Source: Bryobacter sp.
GTDB taxonomy: Bacteria; Acidobacteriota; Terriglobia; Bryobacterales; Bryobacteraceae
Direction: 5' to 3'
Assembly (NCBI GenBank): GCA_022843625.1
Contig: JALHNH010000014.1
Location: 62,001-126,000 of the forward strand
DNA: 64,000 nt
The notes beneath the pieces were generated by a model. It ran no database searches, had not been told where the DNA came from, and was given only the letters and a program-made list of their open reading frames with translations. Both the position numbers and the translations under genes were made by a program. This document shows, in pieces, positions 9,820-18,293 of the stretch (the stretch's first letter is position 1; every line of letters begins with the position of its first letter).

Positions 9820-11510
9820 TCTTTGGGTTCTACAACCCGCAACGCCTGGTTGGCTTTCACTCCTGCCAGGCGTTGTTCTTTTCCGTTGGGCCAGCGAATC
9901 TCAATATCCGCCACACTGGCCTTGTCGAGGCCAAAGTGCAAGCGCAAATCCGATTGCGACAGATAGCTCCCGCCAGAGCGGACTTCCGCGATCTGACGCC
10001 TCTCTCCGTTCACACAAATAACCCTCGCACCAATAGCCGACCGGTTCGACACAGTTCCTACCAGCTTCACCTGCAACCAGTTCCGGCCCGTCGTGTTGTC
10101 ACAACGAAGCAACTGCGGCACATCGTTCACGCAGTTCACAACGACATCAAGATCGCCATCGTTGTCGAAGTCTCCCACGGCCAGTCCACGCGCCGACACC
10201 TGCTCAAGAATTCCGGGCCCTGCCTGCGTCGAAACATCGGCAAACCGCGAATTGCCAAGATTCCGGTAGAGTACCTTGCGCTGCTTGTAGCCGGCTTCGG
10301 TATCGCTATTGCCCACCTCTGGATAGACATGTCCATTGGCCAACAGGATGTCGGGCCAGCCGTCATTGTCGAAATCAAGAAAGGCTGCGCCCCAGCCTAA
10401 AAAGCGTGTGTTGCGGCCTAAGCCTGCCTGAAACGTTTGATCCTCAAAATGGTTTTCACCCAGATTCCGGTACAAGCTCGAAGTGTCCCCAGCAAAATTT
10501 GTCTTCACGATATCGAGCAGACCATCCCCATCGAAATCCGCTGCGGAGACACCCATGCCAGCCTGCGATTTTCCGTCGGCAGAATACGCCACTCCTGCAG
10601 GTATCCCGATCTCGGTAAAGGTCCCGTCATGATTGTTTTTGTAGAGCGCAGAGGAGGTGGAGTCGTTAGCGACATAAATATCCGGCCAGCCATCATTGTC
10701 AAAATCGGCAACCAGAACACCAAGCCCATAAGTGCCCGGGGTATTCAAGATACCAGCAGCTTTCGACACATCGCTAAAGGTCCCATCGCCGTTATTGCGA
10801 AAGAGAATGTTTTTGGCCCCGGGCAGGCCCGGAGGCCCACACGCCACTTGAAGGCCTTTGTACTTGCAGGTGCCGTTCTCGGGCACAGGCACGGTCTTCA
10901 AATCAAAGTCGATGTAGTTGGCGACGAAGAGATCGAGCAACCCGTCGCGGTTGTAATCGAGAAAGGCGCAGCCAGTATTCCAGCGAGGAATCCGTCCACC
11001 CCCAGTGGTGATGCCAGCCTTTCGCGATACATCCTCAAAACTGCCGTCGCCGCGATTCTTGTAAAGCTTGTTCTCACCCCAATAGCTGACAAAGAGATCA
11101 TCGAGGCCATCGTTGTCATAATCTCCGACGCAGACGCCCTGCCCCCAACCGTGATGCACCAAACCAGCCTTGCGAGTGACATCGGTGAAGGTGCCGTCGC
11201 GGTTGTTCTTGTACAGACGATTGGAGGGCATCCCTCCAGTGAAATTCGCCTGAAACCGCGAACCGTTCACAAAGAATAAATCGAGCCAGCCATCGTGATC
11301 GTAATCGTAAAAGGCAACCCCGCAGCCTGTGGTCTCCACCAGGTAGCGATTCTTCTTCTCATCGCCAAACACCGTCTTCTCTCGCAACCCAGCCTCGCGG
11401 GCGACATTGATAAAACTCACGGGCAACGGCTGCCCTTGCATCAATTGGTCAAAAGAATAAACAGCCGCTGTCTTGCATAGAGACTTGAGAAACCCACGGC
11501 GGTTCTTCAT
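9816..11510 (-). CDS. CRTAC1-type FG-GAP/VCBS repeat protein with ASPIC/UnbV domain
   Basis: 564 residues. A short leader with RRGFLKSLCKTAAVYS is followed by at least six FG-GAP/VCBS repeats of the form DYDHDGWLDLFFVNG, each with the Asp-rich calcium-binding loop D-x-D-x-D-G, which build a beta-propeller. The last ~90 residues are an ASPIC/UnbV domain (GRNWLQVKLVG, GARV, YLSQSDLRLHFGLG-like, IRWPNGKEQ). Such proteins are extracellular or periplasmic; their role in bacteria is not settled, and adhesion or enzyme scaffolding are guesses. It starts inside the stop of the upstream TPR gene (ATGA overlap), so the two are translationally coupled. Confidence 0.9.
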   Translation of the reverse strand: MKNRRGFLKSLCKTAAVYSFDQLMQGQPLPVSFINVAREAGLREKTVFGDEKKNRYLVETTGCGVAFYDYDHDGWLDLFFVNGSRFQANFTGGMPSNRLYKNNRDGTFTDVTRKAGLVHHGWGQGVCVGDYDNDGLDDLFVSYWGENKLYKNRGDGSFEDVSRKAGITTGGGRIPRWNTGCAFLDYNRDGLLDLFVANYIDFDLKTVPVPENGTCKYKGLQVACGPPGLPGAKNILFRNNGDGTFSDVSKAAGILNTPGTYGLGVLVADFDNDGWPDIYVANDSTSSALYKNNHDGTFTEIGIPAGVAYSADGKSQAGMGVSAADFDGDGLLDIVKTNFAGDTSSLYRNLGENHFEDQTFQAGLGRNTRFLGWGAAFLDFDNDGWPDILLANGHVYPEVGNSDTEAGYKQRKVLYRNLGNSRFADVSTQAGPGILEQVSARGLAVGDFDNDGDLDVVVNCVNDVPQLLRCDNTTGRNWLQVKLVGTVSNRSAIGARVICVNGERRQIAEVRSGGSYLSQSDLRLHFGLDKASVADIEIRWPNGKEQRLAGVKANQALRVVEPKD

Positions 11511-12634
11511 CGAATCACCTTCGGCCGCAGTGCACTGGCGCGATCGAACATCTCTTTTTGCATACCTTCCTTGGCAGCTTTCCTCGCGGCCGCTTCAGTC
11601 GAATACTTGCTGCTTCCGGCAGCATCCCCCTGCAGGCGCAATACCTGAGCCATCTGTGAATAAGGCCCCGGGTCTTCAGGCTTCAGCCGGATTGCAGCTT
11701 CAAGAGCGAGCCTGGATTCGGCTAGCAAACCCTTTTGCCGCAACACAGTTCCATACATGCCCCATGCCTCGGCGTAGTCGGGAGAGATCTTCACGGCCTC
11801 GCCGAAGTGCCCGGCCGCCTCATCAAACGCCCCATCCTGCCAGTAAACGATCCCCAAAGTGTAATGCGCTTCAATGAGTTTCGGGTCCAGCTCAAGAGCT
11901 TGAATCAGATGCTTTCTCGCCGTCTCCAAATCATCTTTTTGTTTGTGAGAAAGGCCCATGTTGTAATGCATGACGGCGGATTCCGGGGCAACGGCAAGCC
12001 CGCGCTCATACACCGCAATGGCCCTGGCAAGTTCATTCTGTTGCAGATAAGCAAACCCGAGATTGCTGAGCGCAGCAAGGTTCTTCGGTTCCCGCTGCAA
12101 CACATACTGCGCCTCGGCGGCGCCCTTCACGGCCATGCCCTGGTCCGTAAGCAGGAAGCTGAGCGAGTTCCGGCACTCGAGACAACCCGGCCTAAGCGCA
12201 ACCACACGCTGATAGGCACCAAGCGCACGGGATCGATCTTCGATCTCCTGCGCGGCCACCGCATAGCGCTGCCAATACTCAACATTCGCCGGTGCCCGCT
12301 TGACTGACTCGGCGAGCGATTCTACCGCCTGCTTATGCTCATTTTCAAGCCACAATGCAACACCAAGATGATAATGAGCGGAGGCGTTAGAGGGCGACAG
12401 TCGAATGGCCTCACGAAACCTCAAGATCGCCTCGCCGCGCCGCTGCATCGTAGCCAACAGGAATCCGCACTCATCTTCAACAGCAGAACTGCGTGGACCC
12501 TTCTTTTGCCTGGCTTCAAGAATTTCAAGCGCTCCGGCAGCGTCGCCAAGCGCCTTGCGGCGATCAGCCTCTGCACGCCATTCCATCTGCGCAAGCACCA
12601 GCAGGATAAGAGTCAAACCCACAAGCAACATCAT
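11507..12634 (-). CDS. Membrane-anchored tetratricopeptide repeat protein
   Basis: About 375 residues. An N-terminal hydrophobic helix (MMLLVGLTLILLVLAQ) serves as anchor or uncleaved signal, followed by about nine TPR units. Clear ones contain ALEILEARQ, NASAHYHLGVALW, AALSNLGFAYLQQNELARA and AHYTLGIVYWQDGAFDEAA. TPRs make a protein-binding superhelix, here outside the cytoplasm. A TTG at 12679 in the same frame, with AGAGG upstream, would add 15 polar residues and is the alternative start. The gene is overlapped by CRTAC1 (ATGA) and is divergent from the TonB-dependent receptor at 12724, so the three may be regulated together. The partner protein is unknown. Confidence 0.85.
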   Translation of the reverse strand: MMLLVGLTLILLVLAQMEWRAEADRRKALGDAAGALEILEARQKKGPRSSAVEDECGFLLATMQRRGEAILRFREAIRLSPSNASAHYHLGVALWLENEHKQAVESLAESVKRAPANVEYWQRYAVAAQEIEDRSRALGAYQRVVALRPGCLECRNSLSFLLTDQGMAVKGAAEAQYVLQREPKNLAALSNLGFAYLQQNELARAIAVYERGLAVAPESAVMHYNMGLSHKQKDDLETARKHLIQALELDPKLIEAHYTLGIVYWQDGAFDEAAGHFGEAVKISPDYAEAWGMYGTVLRQKGLLAESRLALEAAIRLKPEDPGPYSQMAQVLRLQGDAAGSSKYSTEAAARKAAKEGMQKEMFDRASALRPKVIR

Positions 12635-12723
12635 ATAGCCACTGCAAGCATTTGACTTCCCTTCCTGCCTGTGATGCAATTGGCGCCTCTGTTGTTGAAT
12701 ACCGTGTCGTAATTCAGGAGCCT

Positions 12724-15700
12724 ATGATGTTGATTTCCAGGATGCATTGGATTCGTCCGCTGTTTTGCTTTGCTTTGGCCTGCGCGGGTCTGGTGGAAGC
12801 TCAGACAACTGGCACCGGAACCTTGGTAGGAACCGTCACTGATTCCACCGGCGCACTCGTTGTTGGCGCAAAGGTTGTCGTAGTGAACCCGGCAAACGCT
12901 TTCACCTCCGAGGTAGTCACCAACACCGAAGGCAGCTACTACATCCCCTACCTTGCGCCCGCAACATACCGGATCAGCGTCGAGATGGCTGGCTTCAAGA
13001 AATACCTTCGCGAAGGTGTGGCAATCCGTACGGGCGAGATCCCGCGTATTGATATCGAAATGCAGCTCGGCGGCGTTACCGAAACAATCCAGGTAACCGG
13101 CGGCGCTCCACTGCTCGACACCGAGACCTCGGCCTCCGGCCTGGTGCTCTCAGGCGAGACGCTGGTGGCAATCCCAGTCAGCCAGAAGCGGCCTGTCCGC
13201 ATGATGTATTACTACCCTGGCACCAACTCCGTCAACGGCTACCATGTCCTCGGTCAGCGCTCCAGAGCCATCGGCTATCAGGTAGATGGCGTCAACGGGA
13301 AAGAGCCAGGCATCGGCAACGTCGGTGGCCCCAACGAACAAATGTCACCCACTCAGGACGCTTTTGAAGAAGTAAAAATCCACACCACCGGCATGCCTGC
13401 CGAGCACGGACACTCCGCCGGTGGCTTGATGTCGATGGTGATGAAGTCGGGAACCAACCAGCTCCACGGTGCAATCGAAAACCGCTACATCAACAAGAAC
13501 ATGGTGCATCGGACCTATCTCGAGCAACTGGCCCGCACCAACCCGTTTACCTACAACGAAAGCACCGCGCTCATCAACGGGCCTGTGATGCTTCCCAAAA
13601 TTTACCGTGGCAAGGACAAGACGTTCTTCTTGTTCGGCATCGCCCGCCACGCCGAAATCGCCGGTACTTCCTCTGCACGCACCGTCGTTCCCACCGAAGG
13701 AATGTTGAATGGCGATTTCTCTTTCGGGGGACAGACATCTCCGCGCCCCCTCCCGATTTACAACCCCTTCACCACCAGGCAGGAAGGCACAACCTGGCAG
13801 CGAGATCCATTCCCCGGCAACATCATTCCGAAGTCACTCTTCGACCCGGTGGCTGTTAATTTTTTGGGCAGAAAGCCCTTCACCGCAGCCAATCAGCCAG
13901 GCATCCCCGGCGCCGCCGGCCCGACAGAAAACCTTGTCCAAAACCAGCCCAAAGAAATCTACCGCACTCGCTTCGACATCAAGATCGATCATCAATTCAC
14001 CTCAAACCATAAAGCCTATGGCCGCTACTCGCGGTCCGTCCACAGAGCCTGGAAGGGGGACTATCAGGCCCAATTTGCGTGGCTCGACATCGACCCAAAC
14101 GCCCAGCCTCAGCCCGTTGACCACCACAATGCAGTCTTCTCTGACATGCTGATTCTTTCTCCCACCCTGAGCAATGAATTCCGGCTTGGCTTCAACCGCC
14201 GCGTACTCAAAGAAACGGCCCTGACTCAAAACGGAGACTGGGCCAAGCAACTCGGCATCCCCAATGTTTCAGGCGGAACCTTCCCCCACTTCAATATCGG
14301 CTTCGGCCTCGCAGCGCTCCCCAGTTACCAGAACATTGGCGAAGAGTTCACCCTTCAAAACAACCTCACCAAGGTCGCAGGCAAGCACACTTTCAAGATG
14401 GGTTATGAGCTGATGCGCACCCGCTACAACGCCACTGCATCCGCCCTCCCCGGCGGCACTTACAACTTTGGCGCCACCAATGCGCCCTTCGTCCCGAACA
14501 CAGGCAATACTTTCGCATCCTTCCTGCTCGGCACAGTAACCAGCGCAACCTTCAGTTCCGATTACGCAAGTTGGCTTCCTCGCTGGTGGTCACACCAGGC
14601 CTATTTTCAAGACGACTGGAAGCCATTCCGCAAACTCACTCTGAATCTCGGCCTGCGCTATTCCTACGAAAGCCCCTTCCAAACCAAATACGGCCAACAG
14701 TCGCAGTTCGATGCAACAGCCAGGGATCCCCTTACCGGATTGACCGGCGCCATCGTACACCGCCCGGGCCCTTTAGCAAAGAAAGACCTCAACAATTTCG
14801 CACCGCGCGTGGGCCTGGCCTGGAACTTCCATCCCAAGATGGTCTTCCGTGCTTCCTTTGGCATCGTCCACCAGGACATCTTTGCCACAGACCGCAACAG
14901 CATGTTCCAGGAATACCTGGCTACTGCCAATCTTCAGTCGCCCGTAGGCGACCCTCGCCACGTCTTCCGGCTTTCGGAGGGCCCTGGCAGGATTACTTAC
15001 AACGTCCAACCCGATGGATCTGTTCCCTTTGTAGGCACCAACTTCAGCGGCAGGCCGGCACACACCTGGGACAACAACATGCGCCTGCCCTACGTCATGA
15101 GCTGGTCCGGCGGCTTGCAATACAGCTTCCGCAATCAGTGGGTCGTGGAGGCGCAGTATCAGGGGCAATCCGGTGTCGGCCTCCTCAACAACTGGAACGT
15201 CAACGTGCTGCCTCTCGATGTCTCTCGCGACCCTGCAGTACTCAACCAGATCTTCACCGCTCAGCAGAATTTTCTGCCCTACAGACACTTTGGCGATGTG
15301 CGGCTTTTCTCGAACTTCGGCCACAATTCCTACCACGGCGGCACCTTCCGCGTAGAAAAGCGAATGTCGTCAGGCTTGACCTTCAACAGCTTCTACACCA
15401 TGAGCAAGACCCTGACCGAAGCAGAGGCCGAGACCGGCGATAACGGTCTCACTTACTACAATCGCCGTCTCGAAAAAGCCCGGGCCAGCTATGACGTCCG
15501 CCATCGCTTTGTCACCGTGGTGTCCTATGATCTTCCCTTTGGCCGGGGCCGCTACTTCCTCAATCGTGGTGGCATCAGCAATGCCGTTCTGGGCGGATGG
15601 CAGTTGACGATGACACAAACTCTTCAGTCTGGCCCTCCCTTCAATGTCTCCTTCGCCGGGAGTCCCAACAGGTATCTGCCGGGAGAGTCCCGTCCAAACA

Positions 15701-16104
15701 TTCTGACAACTCACGCAGCAGCGCAAGTGGAAAACTGGGCCATCGGCGACAATCGCTTTCCAACCCAATCCCAGAACCCTTATCTCAACTTCAACTCCTT
15801 CGCTTATCCGGGTGCTTTTACCGTTGGCAACCTCGGTCGCAATGTCTTTGAAGCACCCGGGCTCGCGTGGACCCAGTTCTCCATCGCCAAGTGGTGGACA
15901 CTCAAAGAGCGCTATCGCTTCCAGATCCGCCTCGACGGCAACAATTTCCCATTCAAGCAGCCCCAGTTTGGCGACCCCAGCGGCAGCTTCAACGCAAATT
16001 CTCCGGGAGCCTTTGCCCGAATGGGCAGCGCCACGCGCGGTGCTTTCTCCGACATTGGCACCGCCAATTCCAACCTGTTGATCATCGGGCGCTTCCAGTT
16101 TTGA
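12724..16104 (+). CDS. TonB-dependent receptor, Oar-like with N-terminal carboxypeptidase regulatory domain
   Basis: About 1126 residues. The signal peptide ends near GLVEAQ, the carboxypeptidase-regulatory domain opens with GTLVGTVTDSTGALVVGAKV, a plug follows, and a long barrel closes with the terminal strand NLLIIGRFQF. AGGAG lies at 12716-12720, giving 3 bases to the ATG at 12724 or 6 to the adjacent in-frame ATG at 12727, so the true start may be 12727. The product imports an unknown ligand with TonB-ExbBD energy. It is divergent from the TPR/CRTAC1 pair with only about 90 bases between, so these genes probably share a promoter region. No SusD-like lipoprotein is nearby. Confidence 0.92.
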   Translation: MMLISRMHWIRPLFCFALACAGLVEAQTTGTGTLVGTVTDSTGALVVGAKVVVVNPANAFTSEVVTNTEGSYYIPYLAPATYRISVEMAGFKKYLREGVAIRTGEIPRIDIEMQLGGVTETIQVTGGAPLLDTETSASGLVLSGETLVAIPVSQKRPVRMMYYYPGTNSVNGYHVLGQRSRAIGYQVDGVNGKEPGIGNVGGPNEQMSPTQDAFEEVKIHTTGMPAEHGHSAGGLMSMVMKSGTNQLHGAIENRYINKNMVHRTYLEQLARTNPFTYNESTALINGPVMLPKIYRGKDKTFFLFGIARHAEIAGTSSARTVVPTEGMLNGDFSFGGQTSPRPLPIYNPFTTRQEGTTWQRDPFPGNIIPKSLFDPVAVNFLGRKPFTAANQPGIPGAAGPTENLVQNQPKEIYRTRFDIKIDHQFTSNHKAYGRYSRSVHRAWKGDYQAQFAWLDIDPNAQPQPVDHHNAVFSDMLILSPTLSNEFRLGFNRRVLKETALTQNGDWAKQLGIPNVSGGTFPHFNIGFGLAALPSYQNIGEEFTLQNNLTKVAGKHTFKMGYELMRTRYNATASALPGGTYNFGATNAPFVPNTGNTFASFLLGTVTSATFSSDYASWLPRWWSHQAYFQDDWKPFRKLTLNLGLRYSYESPFQTKYGQQSQFDATARDPLTGLTGAIVHRPGPLAKKDLNNFAPRVGLAWNFHPKMVFRASFGIVHQDIFATDRNSMFQEYLATANLQSPVGDPRHVFRLSEGPGRITYNVQPDGSVPFVGTNFSGRPAHTWDNNMRLPYVMSWSGGLQYSFRNQWVVEAQYQGQSGVGLLNNWNVNVLPLDVSRDPAVLNQIFTAQQNFLPYRHFGDVRLFSNFGHNSYHGGTFRVEKRMSSGLTFNSFYTMSKTLTEAEAETGDNGLTYYNRRLEKARASYDVRHRFVTVVSYDLPFGRGRYFLNRGGISNAVLGGWQLTMTQTLQSGPPFNVSFAGSPNRYLPGESRPNILTTHAAAQVENWAIGDNRFPTQSQNPYLNFNSFAYPGAFTVGNLGRNVFEAPGLAWTQFSIAKWWTLKERYRFQIRLDGNNFPFKQPQFGDPSGSFNANSPGAFARMGSATRGAFSDIGTANSNLLIIGRFQF

Positions 16105-16259
16105 CAAAAGTGTTCACAGAAATTTTGAATATTTTATTCCGTTGATTCCAAATGAGTTCCATTTAGAACGCTTCCAATCTATGTCTTCCTGATTGCTAAG
16201 TTCCTTTCGAGTGTGAGCGTATGTCTCGCCAACATATCGATACCCAAAAGGAACGAATC

Positions 16260-16706
16260 ATGAATCAGGAAGAAGAACTGCCAGAAGTACAAACCCAGAA
16301 GCGGAACCGCAACCGCACGCTGCCGCCAGTCCAGGTCAACGACGTCGAGGATCCACGTTGCTACGCAACTCTCATGGACCGCCTCTTCGCAGAACTCCCG
16401 CCCACAAACGTCCAGCAGGAAGGCGACCTCAACTCCATGGGGCAACTCCGCTGGACCAGCGAACGCGTCAACAATCTCATCGAGAGTGAACTCAACCACT
16501 TCGTCCGCATGCCGCAACTGCAGTCCGTAGGCGATACCAACACAAGGTTGATGAATGCATATCGCTATTGTCTGAGCGAGAAGACTTTCAATCTACTTTC
16601 GAAACAGCACCTCGACACAATCAAGACCACCAACGCCCTTGGCGCTCGTGTCGAGAAGTGGTCTGCGCCAAAGCCGCCCCGCAGCACTCGATCGAGGGAG
16701 CTCTAG
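16260..16706 (+). CDS. Unknown protein, first gene of the orphan terminase operon
   Basis: 148 residues, no family recognised. The N-terminus is charged (NQEEELPEVQTQKRNRNRT), and the rest is predicted helical, with WTSERVNNLIESELNHF and a Tyr-rich segment AYRYCLSEKTFNLL. No signal peptide or membrane segment is present. AAGGA lies 8 bases before the ATG at 16260; a start at 16221 is possible but lacks a clear ribosome site. It ends 2 bases before the next small gene, and the terminase genes follow with overlaps, so all four form one operon. It could stand where a small-terminase or DNA-recognition subunit would be, but the sequence does not show it. Confidence 0.7.
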   Translation: MNQEEELPEVQTQKRNRNRTLPPVQVNDVEDPRCYATLMDRLFAELPPTNVQQEGDLNSMGQLRWTSERVNNLIESELNHFVRMPQLQSVGDTNTRLMNAYRYCLSEKTFNLLSKQHLDTIKTTNALGARVEKWSAPKPPRSTRSREL

Positions 16707-16708
16707 TC

Positions 16709-16921
16709 ATGGCCCGCAAGAAGTCCACTTACGGCATCCTCGAATCTGCACCCATCCAGGCAACTCCTGTCGAAGTCACAGAAACAGGCACCGTTCGAAT
16801 GGCTTTGATTCTCGATCTGCTCGCGGAAGCTCTTCGGCCATATCCTGAAGCGAAACACGCCATCTCTGAAGCCATTGCAGCCCGTATCAGCGCAAGCCCT
16901 GAAACCAGGATTTTGCCCTGA
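16709..16921 (+). CDS. Small unknown protein upstream of terminase ATPase
   Basis: 70 residues, beginning MARKKSTYGILES and rich in Ala/Glu helix (LILDLLAEALRPYPEAKHAI). A strong ribosome site GAGGGAG lies 8 bases before the ATG, better than for longer in-frame starts from 16568 that would overlap the previous gene. Its TGA overlaps the next ATG by one base (TGATG), so it is translationally coupled to the terminase ATPase. No family recognised. Confidence 0.7.
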   Translation: MARKKSTYGILESAPIQATPVEVTETGTVRMALILDLLAEALRPYPEAKHAISEAIAARISASPETRILP

Positions 16922-17682
16922 TGGAACCGCAATTCGTTTTGCGTAAACTGGGGAGCCGACTCGACCCTGCTTCCTTCGCCCGATACTTCCTGGGCTTAAA
17001 TCCAGACGAAAAGCAGGCTCTGGTCCTGCGCTCTGAGTCAGCTCAATTGATACTCAACTGCTCCCGACAGTGGGGTAAGTCGACAGTGTCGAGCATCCTT
17101 GCACTACACAAGGCTTACTTCGAACCGAAGAGCCTGGTGCTCGTCGTCAGCCCAACGCTCAGACAAAGTGGCGAATTGATTCGCAAGATCATCGGCTACC
17201 TCCCCGCCCTCGGAATACGCAAAAAAGGCGATGGCGTCAACACACTTTCGGTCGAGCTTCCCAACGGTTCACGCATCATTGGGCTTCCCGGCCGTGACGG
17301 CACCATTCGCGGCTTCTCCGGAACCAGCCTTCTCATCATCGACGAGGCAAGTCAGGTCGCCGATAGTCTCTACCGCAGCGTTCGGCCATTTCTTGCCGCA
17401 TCAAAGCACGGCCGCATGGTGATCATGTCCACCCCTTTCGGCACTCGAGGATTCTTTTGGGATGAATGGGAGCGCGGTGACGGCTGGGAACGCGTAGAAA
17501 CCCCGGCAAATGAGTGTCCACGCTTCGATCCTGACTTTCTCGAACGCGAACGCAAATCGATGGGCGAATCGTGGTTCAAGCAGGAATACCTTTGCCAATT
17601 CTTAGAGAACGAAAACACCTTCCTGCCGCGGGCCTGGGTGGAAGCTGCATTCACACGCGAGATCAAGGCGCTGTCGCTATGA
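16921..17682 (+). CDS. Phage-type terminase large subunit, ATPase half
   Basis: 253 residues covering the N-terminal ATPase of a TerL packaging motor. The Walker A variant SRQWGKST is at 48-55 (K53), Walker B is LLIIDEAS (D141, E142), and the coupling motif STP is at 170-172. The product would hydrolyse ATP to move on DNA. The chain stops just where the nuclease half should begin; that half is the next gene, in another frame, with an ATGA overlap. So this is TerL split into two polypeptides, either by natural fission or by an old frameshift turned into coupled genes. No portal, capsid or tail genes flank it. Codon use and GC look like the surrounding chromosome. Confidence 0.88.
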   Translation: MEPQFVLRKLGSRLDPASFARYFLGLNPDEKQALVLRSESAQLILNCSRQWGKSTVSSILALHKAYFEPKSLVLVVSPTLRQSGELIRKIIGYLPALGIRKKGDGVNTLSVELPNGSRIIGLPGRDGTIRGFSGTSLLIIDEASQVADSLYRSVRPFLAASKHGRMVIMSTPFGTRGFFWDEWERGDGWERVETPANECPRFDPDFLERERKSMGESWFKQEYLCQFLENENTFLPRAWVEAAFTREIKALSL

Positions 17683-18293
17683 GCAATCAACTACAAAAGA
17701 ACGAATACTTCCTTGGTCTCGACCTGGGACGCAAGCAGGACCATTCAGCCTTGGTCATTGTCGAAAGATCACTGCAAGCAATGAACACTCGCTACATCGA
17801 TGCCTATACAAAATGGGAGTCATTCCTGAGCGTACGCTATGCAAAGCAATGGAAGCTCGGCACCGCCTATGGCGAAGTCTCTAAAGAAGTAGGCGCCATC
17901 TTCAAAAAGGTCGAGGCACTCGGAAAAAGTGTTCTGGTTTTCGATCAAACCGGCGTCGGGGACGCAGTCTTTGAGATGATCCGCGAACACCTGCGAGGCT
18001 CAAGCGTAGAAGGTGTTGTGATTACTCATGAACTCAAGCGCGACATGTACGCCGCGGTTGAAACCAATCTCGAACAAGGCAAACTGAGGATCCCCGAAGA
18101 CTGCTACTCCAGCCGCGAGCTCAAGCAGGAACTGCTATCGGTTGAAATCCGCCGCATCGGATTCGGGTACAAATTCGGTGCCTTCGAGAAAGACTCTCAC
18201 GACGACCTCGTGATGGCCCTCGCCCTGGCCTGCTGGCGCGAGCGAACGAGCCAGCGCAGCAGCGAGCCCAACAGGCGCCTTCCCGGTTTCTAG
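17679..18293 (+). CDS. Phage-type terminase large subunit, nuclease half
   Basis: 204 residues with the RNase H-like fold of the TerL C-terminal nuclease. The first acidic metal ligand is D15 in FLGLDLGRKQDHSALVIVE, the second D89 in VLVFDQTGVGD, and the third is D175/D176 in SHDDLVMALALACW, so the active site looks intact. The start ATG overlaps the ATPase stop (ATGA), consistent with coupled translation of the two halves; together they equal a normal TerL length (253 + 204). The stop shares a 4-base CTAG overlap with the convergent sulfatase. It would cut DNA with the ATPase half; its substrate in the absence of a phage is unknown. Confidence 0.87.
   Translation: MSNQLQKNEYFLGLDLGRKQDHSALVIVERSLQAMNTRYIDAYTKWESFLSVRYAKQWKLGTAYGEVSKEVGAIFKKVEALGKSVLVFDQTGVGDAVFEMIREHLRGSSVEGVVITHELKRDMYAAVETNLEQGKLRIPEDCYSSRELKQELLSVEIRRIGFGYKFGAFEKDSHDDLVMALALACWRERTSQRSSEPNRRLPGF

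Noticed and set aside
16260-18293. Intact prophage
   Set aside because: Only a terminase is present. Flanking genes are a TonB-dependent receptor and a sulfatase, with no structural, replication or lysis genes and no attachment repeats seen.
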